A DNA stretch of 64,000 bases. Origin: CBDFNN01 sp965250215. Its GTDB lineage: Bacteria; Bacteroidota; Rhodothermia; Rhodothermales; DATKEJ01. Positions 1 to 9,043 of this stretch are shown one piece after another (the first letter of the stretch is position 1; the number at the start of each line of letters is the position of its first letter). Both the position numbers and the translations under genes were made by a program. The notes beneath the pieces were generated by a model. That model made no database searches. It worked only from the letters and a program-made list of their open reading frames with translations, and was not told the origin of the DNA. Location of the stretch: positions 1 through 64,000 of the forward strand of contig CBDFNN010000004.1 of assembly GCA_965250215.1 (NCBI GenBank). Reading direction: 5' to 3'.

Positions 1-62
1 TCAGATTTGAAACCCAACTCAAACCTGAACTAGGAGATTGACACACTTAATGCAATACACCC
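1..62. mobile_element. End of a second IS256-like element (extends off the window)
   Basis: Positions 38-62 read TTGACACACTTAATGCAATACACCC, split here as TTGACACACTTAAT + GCAATACACCC, almost the same as the outer end of the neighbouring element at 493-515. Both copies are on the same strand, so this one is not the matching inverted end of the element at 63-515. It is best read as the terminus of another, related element pointing inward from position 62 toward position 1. Sequence interior to the repeat differs from the neighbour, so it is either a different IS or the opposite end of a similar one. Inference from repeat orientation only. Confidence 0.55.
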
Positions 63-459
63 TGTCGCTTATGTCCTGATAGCTAGAACCGCGCGCATAA
101 AGATGAATGATTTTCTCCTCAATATCAGCTCCAAGGACTCGCTCTCTCTTGGGTACCAAAACGGGCTCAAAGGAGGCATCCCGGTCTCTTGGGGTCCGAA
201 TATCGACCTCACCAATGGAGGTCTTAACGCGCTTGCTTCCCTTACCATTGCGCCTGTTCCTGGTAGGCTTCTCAGAAAGATGAGCGTCCATCTCGGCGTC
301 CATTGAGGTCTCGAGAAAGTTCTTCATCAAGGAGGTAAAGGCTCCGTCGGGACCTAACAGACCCGCTCCGCCTACCATCTTCCGATAGGCATCCTTCTTG
401 AAAGCCTCGAAATCAAACTCCGGAGATGAAGGATCGAGTTTATCGTTTTTCTCTTCCAT
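63..459 (-). pseudogene. IS256-family transposase, N-terminal fragment
   Basis: About 132 residues match the start of Mutator-like transposases: the block around FLETSMDAEMDAHLSEK, then NRRNGKGSKRVKT, the strand GEVDIRTPRDRDASFEP, and IEEKIIHLYARGSSYQDI. Full IS256 transposases are near 400 residues with a DDE catalytic core; the core lies beyond the break and is absent, so this copy cannot be active. The frame stays open through the inserted repeat and ends at 19 after about 13 unrelated residues. ATG at 459 is a convincing start since the conserved block follows directly. Confidence 0.85.
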
Positions 460-515
460 TGTATATCCAAGTTAAAAGTTATAATAATTAACTTGACACA
501 CTTAATTGAACACCC
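63..515 (-). mobile_element. Truncated IS256-family insertion sequence
   Basis: A fragment holding one terminal repeat (493-515, ending ...GAACACCC at the outer edge) and the first third of an IS256/Mutator-type transposase gene. The element is cut at position 62/63 by the end of a second related element, so its distal two thirds and its own second inverted repeat are missing from the window. No target-site duplication can be assigned because only one outer edge is visible. Confidence 0.7.
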
Positions 516-560
516 TCGAAAGCGAATCAAAAGCGACAAGACTCAGTCCCTGATTTTAAC

Positions 561-640
561 CCCATCACCCATCACCCATCACCCATCACCCATCACCCAT
601 CACCCATCACCCATCACCCATCACCCATCACCCATCACCC
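561..640. repeat. Heptamer tandem array, unit CCCATCA (about 11 copies)
   Basis: Eighty bases of near-perfect 7-bp repeats. The array ends 2 bp from the TAG stop codon (643-645, minus strand) of the EcsC-like gene, so on the mRNA strand it reads GGGTGAT repeats directly after the stop. GGG tracts with 4-base spacers fit the G-quadruplex pattern. The array lies outside any convincing coding frame. Confidence 0.95.
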
Positions 641-642
641 TG

Positions 643-1458
643 CTAGGCTCTTTCCTTTCGCTCTAGATACAAAGCTCTGAACAACATGTGGGCTGCCTCG
701 GCCGTCTGGGAAGTAAACCAATAATTAACGCCAGCTCCAATGGCGGCTCCTGCAAGTGGAATCATTTGTCCCAATTTACGACCAGCAAGGTTTTTCGCGA
801 TCTCTCTTGGAAGATGTTTGTTCTGCTCTCTGAAAGTTGAGGTGTTGCCTCGACCCTTGTATTCGAAATCGTGTGCAAATGCGGCGGCGGCTACACTTGT
901 CTCTTTCAAAGCCGCTGTCTTTGCTTCCCTGGAGCCAGAGGAAGCGACGTTGTATATTGAGAGAATGAGCGGTTTAAACTCAGGTGCTTTCATCGAAAAG
1001 CCGTAGGCTGCTCCAACCTGCTGAATGAGCCTGAAGTTGATAGTGAAAAGAAGAGGGATGTCTGCTGCCACAAGAGCGATTCCTCCTAGTCCGGCACCTC
1101 CTCCTTGAACTGCCGCTAGAAGTGCATTCTCTGTTGTGAAGGACTTGGCGAAGGTGTCCAACTCTTCTAGATCATGATCACGTAGATCTTCAAGTGCCTC
1201 AATTTCGATCCCGTTATCAATGGCTTTTTTAACTAAATCGTTTTCGGAATAAGTCCACTCCGAGGCGTCATTCAACACTCCGAGACCTTGTTCAACAAGG
1301 TCACTTGCTTGATCCAGAAAGGAATCCGGGACTACTTGATCAACGACCCAGTCAACCGGCATCATTGCCCAATCTAGTACTTGTTGAAATAGCGTACTGC
1401 CTTTCTCCCACTTATCGACTTCGCGGCGTACTTCCTTTTCGTAATCGCTGAGACGCAT
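643..1458 (-). CDS. EcsC family protein
   Basis: A 271-residue protein that matches the EcsC protein family (named after a Bacillus locus; molecular function not established). Visible signs are the central Ala/Gly-rich hydrophobic stretch around GGGAGLGGIALVAADIPLLF (residues about 117-137), followed by NFRLIQQVGAAYGF, and the C-terminal block IPLAGAAIGAGVNYWFT then AAHMLFRALYLE, which are characteristic of the family. The N-terminal 100 residues are charged and probably cytoplasmic. The two hydrophobic segments suggest membrane association. The gene stands alone between two different heptamer arrays, one touching its stop codon and one about 70 bp upstream of its start. Family assignment is firm; role unknown. 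Confidence 0.85.
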   Translation of the reverse strand: MRLSDYEKEVRREVDKWEKGSTLFQQVLDWAMMPVDWVVDQVVPDSFLDQASDLVEQGLGVLNDASEWTYSENDLVKKAIDNGIEIEALEDLRDHDLEELDTFAKSFTTENALLAAVQGGGAGLGGIALVAADIPLLFTINFRLIQQVGAAYGFSMKAPEFKPLILSIYNVASSGSREAKTAALKETSVAAAAFAHDFEYKGRGNTSTFREQNKHLPREIAKNLAGRKLGQMIPLAGAAIGAGVNYWFTSQTAEAAHMLFRALYLERKERA

Positions 1459-1526
1459 ATTTGTCCTATCAATTTGGTGACTTCCTTAAAAACAGGTAGA
1501 CGGATAATAGGCAATTCGGTTACAAA

Positions 1527-1600
1527 ACTGGGTACTGGGTACTGGGTACTGGGTACTGGGTACTGGGTACTGGGTACTGGGTACTGGGTACTGGGTACTG
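1527..1600. repeat. Heptamer tandem array, unit ACTGGGT (about 10.5 copies)
   Basis: Seventy-four bases of perfect 7-bp repeats in the 253-bp spacer between the start of the EcsC-like gene and the stop of the sigma-54 regulator. The + strand carries GGG tracts separated by TACT, a G-quadruplex-type spacing; here the G-rich strand is opposite to the strand of both flanking genes. The rest of the spacer shows no recognisable element. Confidence 0.95.
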
Positions 1601-1711
1601 AAAATGTTGCTTGACCAATCAGAAGTCAAGCTTACCGTCTAGAAGACTGTCTGAATACTAACAAGCATGCACAAACGAGCGACTACGAACTACTCGCAAC
1701 TCGCAACTGTT

Positions 1712-3262
1712 TCACCCTTCCATCAACTCATATTTCTTAAGGAGACGATACATCGTCGCACGCCCGATGCCAAGCTGCAAAGCGGCCTGATCCACAGAGC
1801 CCCCTGCCCTGTTGAATGCATCGATTACCGCGTTCTTTTTTATTTCCTCTAGCGTCCTCATGTCGACGTCAGATTCTGAGCTATCCACTATCATTGGCGG
1901 CCGGAAGGTGCCAGCATTGTCTGTGATAATCTCGATCGGAGATTCGCTTGCTTCAGGACTAGCCACTCTTGGAGTAGGACTGGCCGGCATCGCGGGAGGC
2001 ATTTCTGTCTTTTCCAATGCGTTATATTGGCCGCGCTGCTTCCAGTCAGTGATGATACCGTCAACTCGATTCAACATCAGATCGTGTGCCTGTATCTCAT
2101 CATTATCCGACAGCAGAATGGCTCTTTCAATGGCACTCTTTAATTCTCTGACGTTTCCGGGCCAGGGGTATTCATGAATCGCTTGCCTGGCTTCCGAGGA
2201 TAATTTCTTGCCTTTGAATTCCGGATCCTTGGAAATGTATCTGCGAAGGAAAAATTGTGCGAGCAAATTGGGATCGTTTGCACGCTCTCGAAGAGGAGGC
2301 AATGGAATAGGGAAATCGAAAAGTCTATAGTATAGGTCTTCTCTAAACTGATTCTCCGGAATCATGGCTTTTATGTCCCTATTGGTCGCGGAGATGATCC
2401 TTGCATCAAAGCTGATGAGTTCATTTCCACCGACTCTAGTAATCTCTCGGTTTTGAAGAGCTCTAAGAAGCTTGGCCTGTAGACCAAGATCCAACTCACC
2501 GATTTCATCAAGAAAAAGTGTGCCGCGATCGGCCTGTTCAAACTTTCCGATCTTTCGCGCATGCGCTCCCGTAAAGGATCCTTTCTCGTGTCCAAAGAAC
2601 TCGCTTTCCATGAGTTCTCTTGGGATCGCTGCACAGTTCACCACGACAAAAGGACCACGCCTTCGGCTCGAGTTGTAGTGAATTGCTCTTGCAACTAACT
2701 CCTTTCCTGTACCGCTTTCTCCTTGGATCGCAACGGTCAAGTCTCCACGTAGAGCTTTCTGGATAAGCATGTAGACTTCTTCCATCGCGGGGGAATCTCC
2801 GGCCAACTCGTTCATGCCATATTTGAGGGCAACTTCGGATCTCAATTTCTCGACTTCTCTCCGTAGATCTACTCTCTCTTTGACTTGGTTTATCACCTTG
2901 TTGACTTTGACCATATCATCCATTCCTTTGGTGATATAGTCATGAGCACCATTTCGCATCGCATCAATGGCAACGTCGAAAATGCCTTGAGCAGAGACCA
3001 TCACGACTTGCGTATCAGGTGCCAATTCTCTGATCTTCTCTAAGGTGGCAGCGCCACCCATTCCGGGCATCATAATATCGAGTAGAACGAGATCTGGCTT
3101 GTCAGAAAGGCTACTAAGTGCGTCTTCACCGCTGTGAAAAACGGATAAGTCTACGTCGTCATGACCTTTCTCAATTCGATAGGTCATAAGTTTTGCGTAG
3201 TTGCGGTCATCATCGACCACGAAAACGCGATACTGTTTTTCTTTGTTCAAAGAATTACTCAC
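1712..3262 (-). CDS. Sigma-54-dependent response regulator (NtrC family)
   Basis: 516 residues with three modules in order. A receiver domain (about residues 10-130) has the acidic pocket VVDDD and the phospho-acceptor Asp62 in LVLLDIMMPG. The AAA+ activator domain (about 150-380) has Walker A GESGTGKE, the sigma-54 contact loop GSFTGA (a common variant of GAFTGA) and Walker B TLFLDEIGE. A Fis-type helix-turn-helix closes the protein (DQAALQLGIGRATMYRLLKK). It would activate sigma-54 promoters on phosphorylation. No histidine kinase gene is adjacent, so the partner is encoded elsewhere. A Pro/Ser-rich linker of about 80 residues separates the AAA+ and DNA-binding parts. Target genes cannot be told from the window. 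Confidence 0.95.
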   Translation of the reverse strand: MSNSLNKEKQYRVFVVDDDRNYAKLMTYRIEKGHDDVDLSVFHSGEDALSSLSDKPDLVLLDIMMPGMGGAATLEKIRELAPDTQVVMVSAQGIFDVAIDAMRNGAHDYITKGMDDMVKVNKVINQVKERVDLRREVEKLRSEVALKYGMNELAGDSPAMEEVYMLIQKALRGDLTVAIQGESGTGKELVARAIHYNSSRRRGPFVVVNCAAIPRELMESEFFGHEKGSFTGAHARKIGKFEQADRGTLFLDEIGELDLGLQAKLLRALQNREITRVGGNELISFDARIISATNRDIKAMIPENQFREDLYYRLFDFPIPLPPLRERANDPNLLAQFFLRRYISKDPEFKGKKLSSEARQAIHEYPWPGNVRELKSAIERAILLSDNDEIQAHDLMLNRVDGIITDWKQRGQYNALEKTEMPPAMPASPTPRVASPEASESPIEIITDNAGTFRPPMIVDSSESDVDMRTLEEIKKNAVIDAFNRAGGSVDQAALQLGIGRATMYRLLKKYELMEG

Positions 3263-3322
3263 AGTTCTCCAAATTTTGCCTCTAATCTCGCAGATAAAGT
3301 CTGCTAGGTAGAAATATCGGCT

Positions 3323-4141
3323 CTACTTAATAAAAATCAAACCGAGGGCACCGATAAGGAAACAGTAGTAGGCGAAGTAAGAGATATTTCCCTTTCGCAC
3401 AAAAGACAGTACAATCTTGATCGCTATGATTCCAAAGACATAAGCCACACCTGCCCCTACAAGCAGTGTTAGCCATGGTACCGTCAGACCTCCTTCTAGC
3501 ATTTCCAGAGTCTGAAGCAGTGTTGCCCCGATAATTACTGGTAAGACCATTAAAAAGGAAAAATTTGCTGCTTGTTCCTGCTCAACGTTTTGGTAGATAG
3601 CTGCGCAGATTGTAGAACCCGATCTCGATATGCCTGGAATCATGGCTCCCGCCTGAGCTAGGCCGATCGTCAAGGCCTTTAGGGGCGTTACTTTTCCGTC
3701 AGGATTAGGGCGAAGTCGAGTTGCAAGAAGGAGTAATCCTGTCACAATTAGCATCCCTGCTACAAATCGGGGATCACCAAATGCGGCTTCAAGCCAGTCC
3801 TTAAGGAGGATATAAACCAGTCCTGTTGGGATCATAGAGAGAAGGATGTGCATCGCGATTTTGAACTCCTTGTTCTCTCGATAACTCACGGCAAACTGAG
3901 CGGGCTTTGATAGCGATGAAAAAGTAGCCTTAATAATTTCTACGATACGCTTCCAATAGACCGTAACGATCGACATCGTAGTACCGAAATGAGTAAACAC
4001 TTCGAAGCTTAAATCATCTGCCATCGAGGCATCTAATCCCAGCAGGTACTGTCCGAGGACTAAATGTCCGGAGGATGATACGGGTAACATCTCGGTCAAA
4101 CCCTGCACAAGGCCAAGTATTATGGCTTCCCAAATGGTCAT
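3323..4141 (-). CDS. uppP: Undecaprenyl-diphosphatase (UppP/BacA)
   Basis: 272-residue multi-pass membrane protein that dephosphorylates undecaprenyl pyrophosphate, recycling the lipid carrier for peptidoglycan and other cell-wall polymers; overproduction of the family gives bacitracin resistance. Both catalytic signatures are visible: GLTEMLPVSSSGHL near the N terminus and PGISRSGSTI in the middle, separated by hydrophobic helices. The length is normal for the family. It is followed (minus-strand direction) by the sigma-54 regulator about 60 bp away, and preceded by a 200-bp spacer. Confidence 0.97.
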   Translation of the reverse strand: MTIWEAIILGLVQGLTEMLPVSSSGHLVLGQYLLGLDASMADDLSFEVFTHFGTTMSIVTVYWKRIVEIIKATFSSLSKPAQFAVSYRENKEFKIAMHILLSMIPTGLVYILLKDWLEAAFGDPRFVAGMLIVTGLLLLATRLRPNPDGKVTPLKALTIGLAQAGAMIPGISRSGSTICAAIYQNVEQEQAANFSFLMVLPVIIGATLLQTLEMLEGGLTVPWLTLLVGAGVAYVFGIIAIKIVLSFVRKGNISYFAYYCFLIGALGLIFIK

Positions 4142-4342
4142 GGAATTCTGGCTCTATTAGCCTGTCTAGCTGTTCTGGCCTATCTAGCTTACTGTCTGAT
4201 CTGGCCCTCTCTAGCAAGTCTGGCTTTATTGATTGCGAATCATCCGCGGTGCGCCCGCGAGATTCTCTCAAGAAAAGCCTAGATAGGCAAGCTCAGTCAG
4301 AAAGTCCAACGAATAATGGATCTGTCTAGTCTGGTAGCCAGA
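4142..4342. other. Spacer rich in CTAG/CTGG words
   Basis: The 201-bp gap between uppP and the NFACT gene holds loosely repeated 7-8-bp words of the form TCTAGC / TCTGGC / CTGTCTAG over 4145-4235, and near the other end a small inverted repeat of CTGG and CCAGAT words (about 4327-4355, running into the 3' end of the NFACT gene). It may be a decayed form of the tandem arrays seen elsewhere. No gene is evident. Confidence 0.4.
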
Positions 4343-6112
4343 TCAGCCAGATCCCAGTTTCGGCTCAACTAAAATAACTTTCTCTTGAGATAGTCTCACA
4401 CTTCCAGCGGCCGAGCCTTTCGGTTTGGAGACATACTTTCGGCGGGTGTAGGCAACGGGCACCAATGATGAAGACCTTCCTTTGCTGAAGTGAGCTGCGA
4501 TTGATGCTGCCTCCTCCAAAATACTTTTCGGTGGGTCTTCCCTTCCCCGCGTCTTTAGGATAGTATGAGATCCTGGATATCCTCGAGCATGCATCCATAT
4601 ATCTTCTTTAGAACTGGCCTGTAAAGTCAGTTCATCATTCTGCTTTGCGTTTTTTCCCACCAGTACAACGTATCCAGATGAAATTTCAAAGCGTCTAAAT
4701 CTACTCTCTGCTTCTCCGCTTTTTAGTTTTTTTCCGAATCCAAAAACACTCAAGGCATGGCCAATGGCATTCTCTATTTCCAATTTTTGACTCTCGACAA
4801 ATTTGCGCAACTCTTTTAGACTAGTAAAAGAATCGAATTCGGAAATCAGATTTGCCAGACTCGCAATTCTCTTTTGGATTTCAGGCAGACGATCTTGGCT
4901 ATGCCCCCGCTTGGCCCGAGCTGACTTAGCTTTCTGATAATAGAGCTTTGCATTCTCCACAAAACTTTGCAGTGGATCCAGCTTGATGGTATGTGTCTCT
5001 GTAGGATCCGAGAAATCCTCAAGTGCTATCTCTGCGCGATCTACTTTCAAAGCACTAAAAGGCTGCGACATCAGAAGATCTCCCCAAAGTTGGTAAGCCT
5101 CGGCTCGCGATTTTTCCTCCATAGCTTTTAGGAGGTTTTCCTCCAGTCGTTGGCTCTTCGCGAGTGATGAATGAAGCTTTTTCCGCAGGGGTGCAAAATC
5201 TTGTTTGAAGCTTTGCGCACGGAGTCGTTTTCCAGAAACTATCCGACAAGCTTTGTTGACACTTTCAAAGTGCTCGAGCCGAAGATCTTTCATGCCGGTG
5301 AGTTCAATAAGCGAAAGTCTCATAGCCACATCGTCGTTCCAATAGACCAAGGCTTTCTCGCTCTCATTCAGACTTGTCACCATCTCCTCTCCCAGATCTC
5401 CCAAAGGCCTTCCTGAAGCCTCATTGCGAGCCTCAAGTTCATCGATTAGTGTCCTTGGGAAGTTGGGGAATAATTGCCGTGCGTCGTCTTTGTCCGAGGA
5501 TTCCATCTCTGAAGATCGCGAAGGAGCTTGCCGACGGGTTGTTTGAGGTAGAGAATGACCTTTCCATGTCTCGTGCTGCTTGTAAGATGCGCTAATTATT
5601 CCGTTGCGAGAGAGAAAAAGATTGGCCTTTGATCCGAAGAGATATAAGGAGAGCTCAGACCCATCCGATAACCCGATTTGGATGATGCGATCGTCTGTAA
5701 GTAGCTGGATGCTTTGAATTTTCTCACCTCCAAGACCTTCAAAAAGATCAGCCGTGTTCTTCTTGGCTTTGCGCGATCCCGAGCTCAATACTACGAAGCG
5801 ATTTCCTCTACGGAAGGAAATCTTGATGCTGCCAAGTTTTTCATTTCGTTCTCTCGAAGGTTCTGATTTTAAGGGTATCCTTGATCCAGGCGGTGGTTTT
5901 CCTTGGTACTCTTTTTCTTGCGCCGATTGAAAATTTTCCTCTTCCGAATGAAGTAAATTTACGGCTTCCCCATAGTTCTCTTCTATAGCTTTGGCAAAAA
6001 CTATATCGACGGCATTTTTTTCCTGTGAGAAAACGGACACAATTACTGCATCAAGCAGAGTTGGTCTCAACTCCTTAACAAGCGCCGCTAAGGTGTAGTA
6101 ATTGTCTAGCAC
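4343..6112 (-). CDS. NFACT family protein, RqcH/Rqc2-like
   Basis: 589 residues with the architecture of Rqc2/RqcH proteins: an NFACT-N domain starting MLDNYYTLAALVKELRP, a central coiled-coil (about residues 290-420, rich in Glu, Lys and Leu), and a C-terminal NFACT-R (DUF814) domain with DIWMHARGYPGSHTIL and the later VPVAYTRRKYVSKPKG block. RqcH binds stalled 50S-peptidyl-tRNA complexes and adds Ala tails to mark the nascent chain for degradation. Last gene of a tight minus-strand operon: 9 bp after the lipoprotein gene, itself 5 bp after an aminotransferase gene. The N-terminal domain is more divergent than the C-terminal one. RqcH function is inferred from family. Confidence 0.85.
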   Translation of the reverse strand: MLDNYYTLAALVKELRPTLLDAVIVSVFSQEKNAVDIVFAKAIEENYGEAVNLLHSEEENFQSAQEKEYQGKPPPGSRIPLKSEPSRERNEKLGSIKISFRRGNRFVVLSSGSRKAKKNTADLFEGLGGEKIQSIQLLTDDRIIQIGLSDGSELSLYLFGSKANLFLSRNGIISASYKQHETWKGHSLPQTTRRQAPSRSSEMESSDKDDARQLFPNFPRTLIDELEARNEASGRPLGDLGEEMVTSLNESEKALVYWNDDVAMRLSLIELTGMKDLRLEHFESVNKACRIVSGKRLRAQSFKQDFAPLRKKLHSSLAKSQRLEENLLKAMEEKSRAEAYQLWGDLLMSQPFSALKVDRAEIALEDFSDPTETHTIKLDPLQSFVENAKLYYQKAKSARAKRGHSQDRLPEIQKRIASLANLISEFDSFTSLKELRKFVESQKLEIENAIGHALSVFGFGKKLKSGEAESRFRRFEISSGYVVLVGKNAKQNDELTLQASSKEDIWMHARGYPGSHTILKTRGREDPPKSILEEAASIAAHFSKGRSSSLVPVAYTRRKYVSKPKGSAAGSVRLSQEKVILVEPKLGSG

Positions 6113-6121
6113 TTGGTGTGC

Positions 6122-7453
6122 CTAGCGTACTTGCCGAATGAGCTCGTCAAACACTTTCCCGGAATATTTTTCAGCCAGTCTGGCAATGAGCTCCTGTTCG
6201 ATATCATCAATCTTTTCACGTTGACGCTGTCCATCAAAAAGACGTCTTTGACCTCTGTTTAAATCAAGCAATCGTAGTTCGCCATCGAACTCTCCTCTTT
6301 CAAAGCTTCCGTTCTCGCGATGAGATACCGAGCCTTCCTTCACAACTCTGCCATTTTCGTTGACGATCGTATAGATGATCTCGGCATCGTATCGAATTTT
6401 GCCCTTTACTTCAACGTAGCTAGTATCGCCGCCGGCTTCCAGTTTTGCTGTCTTAATCTTTTCCTTGAGATCGTATTCCTTTACATCGAATTCCTCGATC
6501 AATCCATATACAACGAGATCAGCATCGACTCTTTTCGCGACTTGACCTGCCGCACGCCTTGTGATGGCGGCCCGCCGATAACCCAATTGACGAACCTCTC
6601 TTCTGACGAGAGATGGATCCGCAAGGGCCACAAAAATGGGTGGACGATTCCAAAAGTCCAATTGAAGTCCATCGTTAAAGTCATCGATAAGATCTGAATC
6701 GATAGCTCTCTCAAGCTCTCCCACTTTCCACACTGGGACAATCGCCGTAAAGACGGTACCTCTCTCTAAAGCTTCTCTTCTAATGGTTGCAGCTTCGCCT
6801 TCGAGAGGGTGATTTTGGCCATCCATAAGTTGCAAGGCAAGGTCCGCTTGTTCAAGTGACGAGCGGAATCTGCTATTGCTTAATTCATAATCTGCCCAGC
6901 GCACGTGCACACCGATTCTAGCATTAGAGGCATCGCGTAATTGATCGCCAATTGGATCATATCTATCTATAATAAGGCTATAGTCTTCAATGGCGTCATC
7001 GAATTCACCTTCACTCATTCGCTTTTCAGCCCGTTCATTTACAAAGCGAATGGCATCATCCAATGTGGATCTCCTGTCAGAATTGTAGCCTTCAGGCAAG
7101 TCCATTGCTACGTCGGCATTTTCGGCAGCTCTCTCCAAGTCGTCTATGACAATGAAATTTTCAGCGGCTTGCGTGAAGAGGCCATCATCACCAAATTGCG
7201 CTGCTTCCCTCATAAGTTGGTCGATGGCTTGTTCTGAATTCGTCTTGAATCCTAGGATCGCCTCCTCTGACTTAGAAGATCCGCGCAGGACATCCAAGTA
7301 TTTTCGGGCTGCTTCAAGATGGCGACCTTCCGCCTCATACTGCGCGGCCTGTTCCAACTTCTTTTTGGTAGACGCACATGAGCTGAGGAAAAGAGGGAGC
7401 ACAAGGAGGATGAGAATTCCTGTTCCAAATTTCCAATTTGAGATTGATGACAT
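6122..7453 (-). CDS. Lipoprotein with TPR-like repeats, function unknown
   Basis: 443 residues. A signal peptide with lipobox FLSSC (Cys about 26) predicts an outer-membrane or periplasmic lipoprotein. The first 200 residues look like tetratricopeptide-type helices (AAQYEAEGRHLEAARKYLDV, and later copies such as EFDDAIEDYSLIID). The C-terminal half is alpha/beta with VDADLVVYGLIEEFDV and a conserved IIYTIVNENGRVVKEGSV strand pair; no enzyme motif was recognised. It sits between an aminotransferase (5 bp upstream) and the RqcH-like gene (9 bp downstream), so the three are probably co-transcribed. Confidence 0.75.
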   Translation of the reverse strand: MSSISNWKFGTGILILLVLPLFLSSCASTKKKLEQAAQYEAEGRHLEAARKYLDVLRGSSKSEEAILGFKTNSEQAIDQLMREAAQFGDDGLFTQAAENFIVIDDLERAAENADVAMDLPEGYNSDRRSTLDDAIRFVNERAEKRMSEGEFDDAIEDYSLIIDRYDPIGDQLRDASNARIGVHVRWADYELSNSRFRSSLEQADLALQLMDGQNHPLEGEAATIRREALERGTVFTAIVPVWKVGELERAIDSDLIDDFNDGLQLDFWNRPPIFVALADPSLVRREVRQLGYRRAAITRRAAGQVAKRVDADLVVYGLIEEFDVKEYDLKEKIKTAKLEAGGDTSYVEVKGKIRYDAEIIYTIVNENGRVVKEGSVSHRENGSFERGEFDGELRLLDLNRGQRRLFDGQRQREKIDDIEQELIARLAEKYSGKVFDELIRQVR

Positions 7454-7458
7454 CGTAA

Positions 7459-8649
7459 TTAATTAATACTGTGTAGGACTTCTAGCATGGTATCAAGACC
7501 AATGTTCAAGTCCGTTTCCGAAATAGTAAGAGGTGGCGCCAAACGCACCAAAGTGTCTGAATGTAGAGTCCAACCAAGTAATAGTCCTTTCTCAAGACAT
7601 GCCTCTACAAATTTCTGTGTCTTCTTTTTTGAGGAGAGCTCCATTCCGAGCATACAACCCACTCCTCGTATTTCAACGATGAGTTCATGTTTCAACTTTG
7701 TCCTTATCTCTTCTTCAATCCATGAAGCACGGACTATTAGATTCTCATCGAGGATAGTCTTCAAAGAAGCGTGAGCGGCAGCGCAAGAGAGCGGATGTCC
7801 TCCAAAGGTAGTGACATGACTCAGGGCTGGATTTCTTCTCAAGCTGTCCAATATTTCCGAAGAGGAAATGAAGCCTCCGAGCGGTAAACCGCCACCCGCT
7901 GCCTTTGCGATGCAGAGAATATCCGGAATGACCTCGTAGTTTTGGAATGCGAAAAGACTCCCCGTTCGACCAAAGCCAGATTGGATTTCGTCGAAAATCA
8001 AAAGCGCTCCAGTATTGTTGCACTTTTCTCTAAGAGCTTGTAGCCATTCTTTTTCAGCAGAAATGATGCCACCTTCACCTTGTATCGGTTCTAGAATTAC
8101 GCAAGCGGTATTCTCATCAACAGCCGTCTTGAAGTCGTCCTTATTAAAGTCACAGAAATGGACATTCGGGAGTAGTGGTTCAAAAGGCTCTCGGTATACT
8201 TTTCTTCCGGTGACCGAAAGCGATCCTTGCGTATCGCCATGATAGGAGTGGTGAAAAGAAATCAACTTCGATCGACCGGTAAATTTCTTAGCAAGTTTCA
8301 AGGCACCCTCGATCGCCTCGGTACCTGAGTTTGTGAGGTAAACACAATCTAGGTTGTCTGGAAGCTGTTGAGTCAGCAGGCCTACAAAGTTTGCTTGAGG
8401 CTGAATAATCATTTCGCCATAGACCATGACGTGAAGATGCTTATCGGCCTGTTCGTGAATAGCCTTTAATACACTAGGGTGCCCGTGGCCCAAGGATGAA
8501 ACAGCGATTCCACTTATGAAATCGAGGATTTTCGACCCATCTTTTAAATGTAGATAAGATCCCGATGCACGCTCAAGTTCGAGTCCAAGGGGATGGTCGC
8601 TGGTGAGGGCAAGGTGCCGATAGAAGTTTTCCTGTGCCTGACTTTTCAT
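7459..8649 (-). CDS. Class III PLP-dependent aminotransferase (ornithine/acetylornithine type)
   Basis: 396 residues of fold-type I. Visible motifs are YLTNSGTEAIEGALKLAKK (phosphate-binding region), FHHSYHGDTQGSLS, the E-P-I-Q-G-E-G-G loop, LLIFDEIQSGFGRTG with the pyridine-nitrogen Asp, and the cofactor lysine in CIAKAAGGGLPLGG. Overall it resembles ArgD/RocD-type enzymes that move amino groups between ornithine derivatives and 2-oxoglutarate, but the exact substrate cannot be told without arg-gene context, and none is present. First gene of the operon with the TPR lipoprotein and the RqcH-like gene. Confidence 0.88.
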   Translation of the reverse strand: MKSQAQENFYRHLALTSDHPLGLELERASGSYLHLKDGSKILDFISGIAVSSLGHGHPSVLKAIHEQADKHLHVMVYGEMIIQPQANFVGLLTQQLPDNLDCVYLTNSGTEAIEGALKLAKKFTGRSKLISFHHSYHGDTQGSLSVTGRKVYREPFEPLLPNVHFCDFNKDDFKTAVDENTACVILEPIQGEGGIISAEKEWLQALREKCNNTGALLIFDEIQSGFGRTGSLFAFQNYEVIPDILCIAKAAGGGLPLGGFISSSEILDSLRRNPALSHVTTFGGHPLSCAAAHASLKTILDENLIVRASWIEEEIRTKLKHELIVEIRGVGCMLGMELSSKKKTQKFVEACLEKGLLLGWTLHSDTLVRLAPPLTISETDLNIGLDTMLEVLHSIN

Positions 8650-8746
8650 GCACTAAAACTAAGAATTAGCTGACTAGCGAATTGGCCGACAAGTTTCCGA
8701 CAGTATCACATCTTTTCAAAACACGGTTCGCGGTGAACTATTCCTA

Positions 8747-9043
8747 CTAACTAGGCATCCAGCTTGCAAGCAATCTGGTCAAAATGTCTTTTGTAAATGA
8801 TTTCGCTAAATAGTCATCGAATCCATCATTCAAATAAGTTCGTCTTTGCATTGCGCTACCATGACAGGTCGAGGCGATAATTTTCAACTCCGTGTCCGGA
8901 CACAAATTTCTCAACTTGGCGACGAGCTCCCGTCCTGAACAATCTGGTAGGTTTATATCTGATAGTATTAACCGATATGAGTTGGCCAGTACCATACTAA
9001 TTGCTGATTCTCTGTCATACGCAAAATCGCAATATGCTACTCT
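8747..9043 (-). pseudogene. Response-regulator receiver domain lacking its N-terminal third
   Basis: The frame reads CDFAYDRESAISMVLANSYR, then LILSDINLPDCSGRELVAKL, TELKIIASTCHG and DDYLAKSFTKDILTRLL. This is a receiver domain from its second strand onward, with the phospho-acceptor Asp in LILSDINLPD and the conserved Lys in LAKSF. The first beta strand and the acidic Asp pair are missing; reading upstream, an in-frame TAA at about 9051-9053 blocks extension and the preceding gene's stop is at 9042. The first ATG (8995) would start inside the domain and give an 82-residue product. Probably a decayed remnant, though translation from 8995 cannot be excluded. Confidence 0.65.

Noticed and set aside
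561..640. Possible CRISPR array
   Set aside because: Units are 7 bp with no spacers; these are simple tandem repeats and no cas genes are present.
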